The notes beneath the pieces are model-generated. The model ran no database searches. It had not been told where the DNA came from and saw nothing but the letters and a program-made list of their open reading frames with translations. The position numbers and the translations under genes were made by a program. A DNA stretch of 20,214 nucleotides, taken from positions 1 through 20,214 of the IMG/VR virus record IMGVR_UViG_3300044619_000393. One strand, written 5' to 3'. Source of the stretch: a virus. Shown one piece after another: positions 14,845 through 20,214 of this stretch (the stretch's first letter is position 1; each line of letters opens with the position of its first letter).

Positions 14845-14997
14845 CTAGGACGACTGGGACTCTTCCGCAGGACTAGTGGATTGGGTTTGACCGATGTACG
14901 CCTCCAAGGTGGCAATCTTCGCCGCCTGCTCGGCAATTTGCCGCAGCAGCGACTCGATAACCTTGTTGGGGTCAACCTGAATTGGTTCATTACTCAC
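14845..14997 (-). CDS. Short coiled-coil protein (50 aa)
   Basis: GTG 14997 overlaps the fibre-gene stop (GTGA on the - strand) with GGAG about ten bases upstream, and the frame runs 50 codons to TAG. The middle IESLLRQIAEQAAKIATLEAYIG shows regular heptad spacing, so a small coiled coil is likely, with Ser/Gln/Glu-rich flexible tail. It fills the space between the fibre and the internal protein genes. Function unknown. It could be a small structural or assembly factor for the fibre or the internal proteins. Confidence 0.65.
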   Translation of the reverse strand: MSNEPIQVDPNKVIESLLRQIAEQAAKIATLEAYIGQTQSTSPAEESQSS

Positions 14998-16544
14998 TGG
15001 GATATTGCTCCTTGTTCTAATTGTTTAACCCTAGAATTAAGTTCCTTGACCGCCTGCACAAGTGGGGCAATGAACTCGTTAATACCAATGTATTGGCGGT
15101 CATAAACGGCGTCTTCCGTGCAGGCAACCAAACCCATGTTTGGGCCACCAATATTGTGAATCTTCACATCTCTTGTTTCACCAACAGCATCCAAAGCGGC
15201 CCTAACATTCTGGGCAGTAAAACCATAATAGTAGTCGGGTTCGGTGGCCTCTGGGTCATCATCAGGGTCTTCAGTCAACTTCAAAAATGAAACAGGTTGC
15301 AAGTGTTCAATAAAATTCAAACCCAAACCAAGTGGCTGAATATCTCTCTTATATCTTTCATCTGAACCAATAATCAGACCACTATAAGAAAACAGCCAGT
15401 TCCATTCGTTGTTGTTCCTATAAACACCAGAGTATTGAGCACCTTGAATCATGAAGGTTTGGGCACTTGCAAACTCTATGCCATCCCAAGTATTCGTAAT
15501 TCCATTTCCGCCAATACTTATTGCGCCATAAGACCCACGCGAGCGACCACCGTTTCCAGAAAATACGTTCCCCGTACGCAATTCGTTTTCAACATAAAAC
15601 GCTTTATTATTGTAAACGCGTACCCATGTGGAATCCGTCATCCATATTCCGCCACCATAAGTTTCTTGGTACCAACCAGACCCACCCGTAGACCTAAACC
15701 AGTTATTACATGAAACGTGTCCGTTGTAGGTCAAACTAGTGCCAACAGCAAGATATCCAGTAACCTCCACGCCACCCGGCAAAACCCTAAGTTGACCACT
15801 GGTGTTATTTGCGGAACTACGTATATATGTAGAACCACCATTTGCGGAACCAATAAAAGTTGTTGTTCCATCAGTCAACAAAACGTAATCTTGACCAGAC
15901 ATATTATTTGTTGCAAGCGAAACATAGGAAGCATTTGCCGTCCATGTTCTCATGACCAATCCACCGCCAGCACCACCAGTGATTGACCTTAATTGGCCAG
16001 TAACTGTCATGTTGCCAGAAGAATCAATTGTTGTCACATTTGCTGATGAAGCGTTGCGAAAATAATAGTTTGCTGAATCAGAATACCAAGAACCACTAGA
16101 AAGCCTAAAATATGAATTACCATAGATATCGACTGGTCGCCAAAAATTGCTTCCATTTGAATCAGAAAAAAATGAGTTACTGGTAACCGGAACTGTGACG
16201 TTACCGTTAGAAACTAAACCACCAAAAGTCGGAACCGCCCCAGTATGAATATTTTGTGGCAACGACAAAGTAACACCACCAGTACCAGCAGAAACAGTAA
16301 TCTGATTCGCAGTACCAGCCAAACTAGTCACACCAGTATTAGACACCGTAACCGCACCCGTGCCGCCAGACAAACCGATACCGGTACCAGCACTTAGGCT
16401 GGAGACGCCGCTGGCGGCTGCAGCCGTAATAGCGTTATCCAACTTCTCCAAATAACTAGACAACGAAGAAAACGTCTGCTGGAGCGGACGGGAGTCCTCT
16501 CCGCGCAGACTTGCTGTCGTCGGGTTTGTCCAGCGGTCAACCAT
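14994..16544 (-). CDS. Tail fibre with C-terminal peptidase S74 intramolecular chaperone
   Basis: This protein has 516 residues from ATG 16544, which overlaps the previous stop (TAATG). A GTG start 45 bases upstream is possible but lies within the upstream gene. Domains: N-terminal helical segment (about 20-50), Gly/Thr/Ser/Val repeat region typical of trimeric beta fibres (about 55-110, GVTSLAGTANQITVSAGTGG), a long beta-rich shaft or receptor-binding region (about 110-390), and an S74 chaperone domain from SDERYKRDI (Ser394, Lys399) to the end. In this family the Ser/Lys pair performs self-cleavage after trimer folding, releasing about 120 C-terminal residues. Final residues form a coiled coil (FIAPLVQAVKELNSRVKQL). 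The central part is markedly AT-rich compared with its neighbours, suggesting exchange of the host-range region. Confidence 0.88.
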   Translation of the reverse strand: MVDRWTNPTTASLRGEDSRPLQQTFSSLSSYLEKLDNAITAAAASGVSSLSAGTGIGLSGGTGAVTVSNTGVTSLAGTANQITVSAGTGGVTLSLPQNIHTGAVPTFGGLVSNGNVTVPVTSNSFFSDSNGSNFWRPVDIYGNSYFRLSSGSWYSDSANYYFRNASSANVTTIDSSGNMTVTGQLRSITGGAGGGLVMRTWTANASYVSLATNNMSGQDYVLLTDGTTTFIGSANGGSTYIRSSANNTSGQLRVLPGGVEVTGYLAVGTSLTYNGHVSCNNWFRSTGGSGWYQETYGGGIWMTDSTWVRVYNNKAFYVENELRTGNVFSGNGGRSRGSYGAISIGGNGITNTWDGIEFASAQTFMIQGAQYSGVYRNNNEWNWLFSYSGLIIGSDERYKRDIQPLGLGLNFIEHLQPVSFLKLTEDPDDDPEATEPDYYYGFTAQNVRAALDAVGETRDVKIHNIGGPNMGLVACTEDAVYDRQYIGINEFIAPLVQAVKELNSRVKQLEQGAISQ

Positions 16545-17332
16545 TACAACATCACACCGGACTGTGACGGGTTCCAGCCCCGAACCCACATTGTTGTCGT
16601 ATGGAACCTAAAGTAGTTACTGGATGGCGGCGTCACAATTGTTTGCGGATAAAACGTTACCGAATTACCAGACAAGTTTGCTGAATCAAACATGGCTAAA
16701 CTGATAATGGCAGGTGGCGAATACAAAAACTCGGCTGTGTTTGCACAGTTAACGCTACCAGAACCACCACCAATAACTGTCACTGGGTAGGAATAAGAAC
16801 TGCTATAGTAACTACCGTAATCCTCGTTTGCGTAAGTAGCGTCAATTCTGTAATAGAACGCGCTGTCATCAAACGATGGGCGCGAAACAGCAGGTATCGC
16901 AATACCGCCACTAGTTGTCGCATTCCCTATGTAAGTGTTTTCATTGGCAGGCGCATAAAGCGAATCGGAAATTGAACCGTACCTAGAGTACGGGGAGCGG
17001 TAAACAAATCCGTACATTCCCGAAAGAAACAGAGTAGAACCGCCATCATTGTGTGTCCAAGGCGAATTAAAATTGTCTGAGTTGCTAGACAATCTCTTAG
17101 CCCAAATATCAATATTTGCGCCATTAACAAGTTGAGTCCAACCCGACTGGGTCGGGTACATACCATTAGATGCGGCAACTACAGCAACGTCACCCTCTTG
17201 AAAGGTGTAGCCAGCATTAGTTGTAAAGTCGACTGTAACCTGAGTTAAATAAGGGTTGGCTCCACCACCATTCCAAGTGATGCAATCCGTGAAATATTTA
17301 TAACCGTAACCAACAAAAGTGGGTGCAATCAT
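16544..17332 (-). CDS. Beta-rich virion surface or tail-fibre-associated protein (262 aa)
   Basis: The sequence is rich in Ser, Gly, Tyr, Asn and Thr, with alternating hydrophobic strands and aromatic residues (GWTQLVNGANIDIWAKRL, FVYRSPYSRYGS, YYSSSYSYPVTVIGGGSGS). The pattern 'GDVAVVAASN...SGWTQL...DIWAKRL' is one I associate with beta-sandwich proteins of phage tails, unnamed to my knowledge. It lies between two fibre-type genes, abutting the stop of the upstream gene with no spacer (TAAATG), so a role in receptor binding or fibre assembly is likely. A carbohydrate-binding function is plausible from the aromatic content but not shown. The low G+C is shared with the adjacent fibre gene. Confidence 0.65.
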   Translation of the reverse strand: MIAPTFVGYGYKYFTDCITWNGGGANPYLTQVTVDFTTNAGYTFQEGDVAVVAASNGMYPTQSGWTQLVNGANIDIWAKRLSSNSDNFNSPWTHNDGGSTLFLSGMYGFVYRSPYSRYGSISDSLYAPANENTYIGNATTSGGIAIPAVSRPSFDDSAFYYRIDATYANEDYGSYYSSSYSYPVTVIGGGSGSVNCANTAEFLYSPPAIISLAMFDSANLSGNSVTFYPQTIVTPPSSNYFRFHTTTMWVRGWNPSQSGVML

Positions 17333-17890
17333 TTAACCCACCCACGTGTACTCAAAAAACAACGTCACCGACATATTCTGAGGCGAACCACTAGTGGCAG
17401 TAACCACCAACGAAATCAAATCATTATTAGCCAACGTAACATCCGCAGGGTCAGTATCAGCCGCAGTCGATGTAACGCTAATACTAGTAAACCCCGTAAT
17501 GTCGGAACCGTTGTTCTGCAACTTGACTGTTGCGCTAGTACCCGAATTAATTCGGTGACGCGCAGAAATTAACTTCACAGTCTGGGTACTAGGAACCTTA
17601 ACAAAAAACGGGTTCACATAATCAATCTGACCCGACTGAACATTAACCGGCCCACCAACAACAAACGTATGTGGCACAACCAACTTGGGGTACGAAGCCA
17701 GTTTGCTGGCGGCAATATTGCCTGCCAGCATCGTGTTCGTAATCGAACCAGCAGCATTCACCGTCGAACCGTCAGTCTGAACGACAGACCCCTCAACAAA
17801 CGATTTGACCGCATTAAAGTTTGCGTTCACCTGCGTCGCATCCGCGACAGTACCGTTCGTGAACGAATACGGAATATTCAAACTAGACAC
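17333..17890 (-). CDS. Tail-fibre or collar-type structural protein (185 aa)
   Basis: It begins IPYSFTNGTVADATQVNANF, a motif recurrent at the N-terminus of phage fibre or spike proteins that probably mediates attachment to the virion. This is followed by a short TDGSTVNAAGSITNTML linker and a beta-rich C-terminal domain ending VTLFFEYTWVG. The start is GTG 17890 with AGGGG six bases upstream in the end of the nozzle gene. It may serve as the anchor linking the nozzle to the fibre encoded two genes downstream. A neck or collar protein is an alternative. Confidence 0.7.
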   Translation of the reverse strand: MSSLNIPYSFTNGTVADATQVNANFNAVKSFVEGSVVQTDGSTVNAAGSITNTMLAGNIAASKLASYPKLVVPHTFVVGGPVNVQSGQIDYVNPFFVKVPSTQTVKLISARHRINSGTSATVKLQNNGSDITGFTSISVTSTAADTDPADVTLANNDLISLVVTATSGSPQNMSVTLFFEYTWVG

Positions 17891-17892
17891 AA

Positions 17893-19656
17893 CTAACCCC
17901 TAACTCTACGCGGATTAAACTTCACAGTAAAACTGTCCACACCCCACGACAAACCTGTCGGACCAGTAATCTCCAACTGGACGGCTCGAGCCAACCCGAG
18001 GTTGGAACCAGTTTCCATAAATGCACCCTCGTTTGGTGGACCCCAACTAGAAGACCCCCACGTCATATTACCCGTAGGTGGGAACCCCCACAGAGCACCA
18101 GACCCAGTAGCCGCAATATTCAAATTGAATGTGCGCTTCTGAGAACCAGCAGCCTCCTCATAATCATGATAAACATCGATAATCAAATCGCGTGCCGTAG
18201 GCTTCTGCTTCAAAACAAAATCTGGACGACGCCACATCTTCTTCATGCTGTAGTTACCGGCATCCATCCAACGGGTCCGATAGTACGACTCAAAGTTCAC
18301 ATCCGAGCCATCAAAATTATCTGTCTGCTGCGTGTACACGTCAACACCAGCCACCGCATCCAAGACGGGATGCGCAACAGCATGAATCACCTGACCGCTG
18401 GATGTAACAAACGTGCAACCACCAGCAACACCATAACCATCAGCCGTACGGAACATCGTCCACGAACCACGGCCACTAAAAGCGTCATTCACACCAAACG
18501 ACTCACCAGCATCACCGCTAGAACCAATCGACGGGTCATACACAAAACTGGTGGTCGGCAACGTCGCGCCACCAGCATCAGAATACGGCAAAGAAACCCA
18601 AATACGGCGGTTCACATAGTTCACATAAATCTCGTCAATATAAGCCGTGTTCACCTGTGAAGTTTGAATAATCGGGCGAATCGGTTCAAACAAATCCAAG
18701 ATAGAAGAACCTGTGTAAACAAACAGGCCGTCAGGCCAAGAGAAGAAGTAGACGCCGCGTTCCGTTGTTGCAACGGAATGCGACGTAATCGTCCCCACAC
18801 GCTTCGACAACTCCACAACCTGAAACGTGTCCGAGTTGTAACCGTAGATTGCATACACGCTAGTAGCCTTAAAGACCAGCAATGTACCGTTGAACGATGC
18901 GATTGCCGTGATACCAGTCCCGCCATCGTTAATGTCAATATAGTTTGCCGAAGTCCAACGCGTCGGCGCGTTCTCGTCCGACCACCTGATGCGGTTTGGA
19001 TAATCTGTGTACGAACCGCCAGTACCATTAAACTCACGTGTGTACGCCACAAACGTTTTACCAGCATGCGTCAAAATATGACGTGACTGCGGCATGTGGT
19101 CAGCGGCCGCACCCCACGCCGTATAAATACCACCAGTCGCATCACTAGTCGAGTTCAACGTAGTCAACGTTGTGCCATTCCACCTGCGACACTGGGCGCC
19201 AAGCCCCGGTGTCATAAACAAGAAATCGCCCCACTCAGCAAACCCGCACCCATGCTCATTCTTCACAGGCACAGCCAAACTAGTAAAATCGGAACCCGTA
19301 CTATAGTAAACGTTGCCGTCCGTGGCACCAGAAGCCCCAGTGCTCAACATCAAATAGTTAGCGATACCCTCAAACGGAAACAAAACTTCTGGAGTCCAAT
19401 CGGAGATTGTTTCAGGCGTAAACAAATCGCCAGACTCCAACTGCAGCGTATCGTTCCCCTCTGTGATGATGTTCCCGCCCACAATGGGCTGCGACGTGAT
19501 ACGGCGCATCCCACCACGAGAAAACACGCCACCACGCGGGTCAATCTCCACATTCAACATTCGTGGCGACTCATTAGGAGCCAACTGAAACTGGTCAGCC
19601 CTAAGGTTCAAACCGCCAGTAAAATCATCGACACGCAACAACTCCAACGTTGCCAT
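17893..19656 (-). CDS. Tail nozzle protein (tail tubular protein B-like)
   Basis: This protein of 587 residues is likely a beta-propeller tail nozzle that closes the short tail and holds DNA until ejection. The N-terminus FTGGLNLRADQFQLAPNESPRMLNVEIDPRGGVFSR matches the conserved opening of short-tailed-phage nozzle or stabilisation proteins (GGLN..., 'NE', 'N.D..G...R.G'). Blade-like repeats with aromatic strands follow (LLVFKATSVYAIYGY, GVYFFSWPDGLFVYTG, RIWVSLPY). ATG 19656 overlaps the upstream stop (TAATG) with GGGG eight bases upstream, and is preferred over an in-frame start 39 bases earlier that lies inside the adaptor gene. Order adaptor-nozzle is as in T7-type phages. Length is in the family's usual 550-800 range. 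Confidence 0.8.
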   Translation of the reverse strand: MATLELLRVDDFTGGLNLRADQFQLAPNESPRMLNVEIDPRGGVFSRGGMRRITSQPIVGGNIITEGNDTLQLESGDLFTPETISDWTPEVLFPFEGIANYLMLSTGASGATDGNVYYSTGSDFTSLAVPVKNEHGCGFAEWGDFLFMTPGLGAQCRRWNGTTLTTLNSTSDATGGIYTAWGAAADHMPQSRHILTHAGKTFVAYTREFNGTGGSYTDYPNRIRWSDENAPTRWTSANYIDINDGGTGITAIASFNGTLLVFKATSVYAIYGYNSDTFQVVELSKRVGTITSHSVATTERGVYFFSWPDGLFVYTGSSILDLFEPIRPIIQTSQVNTAYIDEIYVNYVNRRIWVSLPYSDAGGATLPTTSFVYDPSIGSSGDAGESFGVNDAFSGRGSWTMFRTADGYGVAGGCTFVTSSGQVIHAVAHPVLDAVAGVDVYTQQTDNFDGSDVNFESYYRTRWMDAGNYSMKKMWRRPDFVLKQKPTARDLIIDVYHDYEEAAGSQKRTFNLNIAATGSGALWGFPPTGNMTWGSSSWGPPNEGAFMETGSNLGLARAVQLEITGPTGLSWGVDSFTVKFNPRRVRG

Positions 19657-20214
19657 TACGGTTGCCCCAAAGTCCGCCCAAGGTCCTGCAACCAACGGTT
19701 CATCGACGGATACGGACGCCCACCAGACAACACCATCGGACGATGCGCAGACGAACGCATAATCTCCGTCCGCGCCAACGACACAGCCTCCTCAAACGTC
19801 CGCTTATAAACCCCAGACATCTCAGGGTCCTCCTGACGCTCATACGCCTTAGACAACGCATAATACGCCAACGCTGTATGCAGACGCTCATCGCAATCAA
19901 CCTGCGAAACACCATCCGTAACCCACGTATACGTAGCCTTACGATAACCACGAACCTTCATCGGATAAACTGTCTCAGGCTTCGGATACAAACTCAGATT
20001 ACTACCCCAGAACGTAAAGAACAGGGGGCGGCTCGGCTGGTCCAAACCGCCAACCCACACAGCCTCAGCCTCATCCGGGCTAATCAGACGCAAACGGTTA
20101 CCAGCCATACTGGTATCCACCAAACTGGTCGCCTCACGCAAATCGCCTGAACCGATACCCGAAATCGGGTAGTCACGAACGTTCGCTGTGGTGTTGAAAG
20201 TGTACGTCACTTGG
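19656..20214 (-). CDS. Tail tubular protein A-like adaptor (N-terminus probably outside window)
   Basis: The visible 185 or so residues contain the adaptor-type layout: a beta segment (VRDYPISG, RLRLISPDEAEAVW, FFTFWGSNLSLYPKP) followed by an all-helical region (CDERLHTALAYYALSKAYERQED) and a C-terminal tail. These resemble the head-tail adaptor proteins (T7 gp11-like) that bridge portal and nozzle. A GTG at 20210 is possible, but no ribosome-binding site can be seen and related adaptors usually have an extra N-terminal helical segment, so the gene probably continues past the right edge. Directly upstream of the nozzle gene, with stop/start overlap. Confidence 0.7.
   Translation of the reverse strand, partial: QVTYTFNTTANVRDYPISGIGSGDLREATSLVDTSMAGNRLRLISPDEAEAVWVGGLDQPSRPLFFTFWGSNLSLYPKPETVYPMKVRGYRKATYTWVTDGVSQVDCDERLHTALAYYALSKAYERQEDPEMSGVYKRTFEEAVSLARTEIMRSSAHRPMVLSGGRPYPSMNRWLQDLGRTLGQP

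Noticed and set aside
1-20214. Apparent over-representation of CTAG and CCTAG
   Set aside because: A rough tally gives about 70 CTAG sites against about 79 expected, so it is normal for chance. It is only striking because many bacteria avoid CTAG. It serves as a useful control for the missing GATC and AGCT.
1-20214. tRNA genes, CRISPR arrays, integrase, attachment sites or insertion sequences
   Set aside because: None were found. Coding sequence is nearly continuous with no gap over about 20 bases, and no repeat-spacer pattern or transposase motif was seen.

Overview
The window looks like part of the genome of a tailed phage with a short-tailed (podovirus-like) virion. The evidence is a T7-type order of tail-tube/adaptor protein, tail nozzle, fibre genes, very large internal or ejection-type proteins and endolysin, with no tape-measure or long-tail genes. 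The host cannot be read from the sequence. G+C is roughly 50 % overall, with a clearly AT-richer island in the fibre genes. No tRNA, rRNA, CRISPR array, integrase or insertion sequence was seen.

Left arm (1-4701, + strand): a tightly packed replication/recombination operon in which almost every stop overlaps the next start. In order: the end of an unrecognised gene, a DnaB/RecA-fold helicase without an N-terminal domain, a 34-residue single-span membrane peptide, an archaeo-eukaryotic-type (AEP) primase, a RusA Holliday-junction resolvase, two small helical proteins, a PD-(D/E)XK-type nuclease, a protein made mainly of sigma-70 region 4, and four small unknown proteins. Four genes under 60 codons (three small ones here, one in the right arm) are supported by overlap with neighbours and, in most cases, a ribosome-binding site.

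Right arm (4646-20214, - strand, read right to left): an adaptor/tail tubular A-like protein (open at the window edge), a tail nozzle protein (tail tubular B-like), a fibre-type protein, a beta-rich surface protein, a tail fibre ending in a peptidase S74 intramolecular chaperone, a 50-residue helical protein, three putative internal virion proteins, a giant 2346-residue protein, and an M15 (VanY-type) endolysin. Portal, capsid and terminase genes presumably lie beyond the right edge. The two arms converge and overlap tail-to-tail by 56 bp at 4646-4701.

There is no gene-free stretch longer than about 20 bp. The most unusual signal is compositional. Reading the whole window by eye, I found no GATC, no AGCT and no CCWGG, although dozens of each would be expected, while the control palindrome CTAG occurs about 70 times. 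This looks like strong selection against specific restriction (or methylation) sites. A second unusual signal is that four consecutive internal-virion-type genes, about 3200 codons, encode no cysteine.
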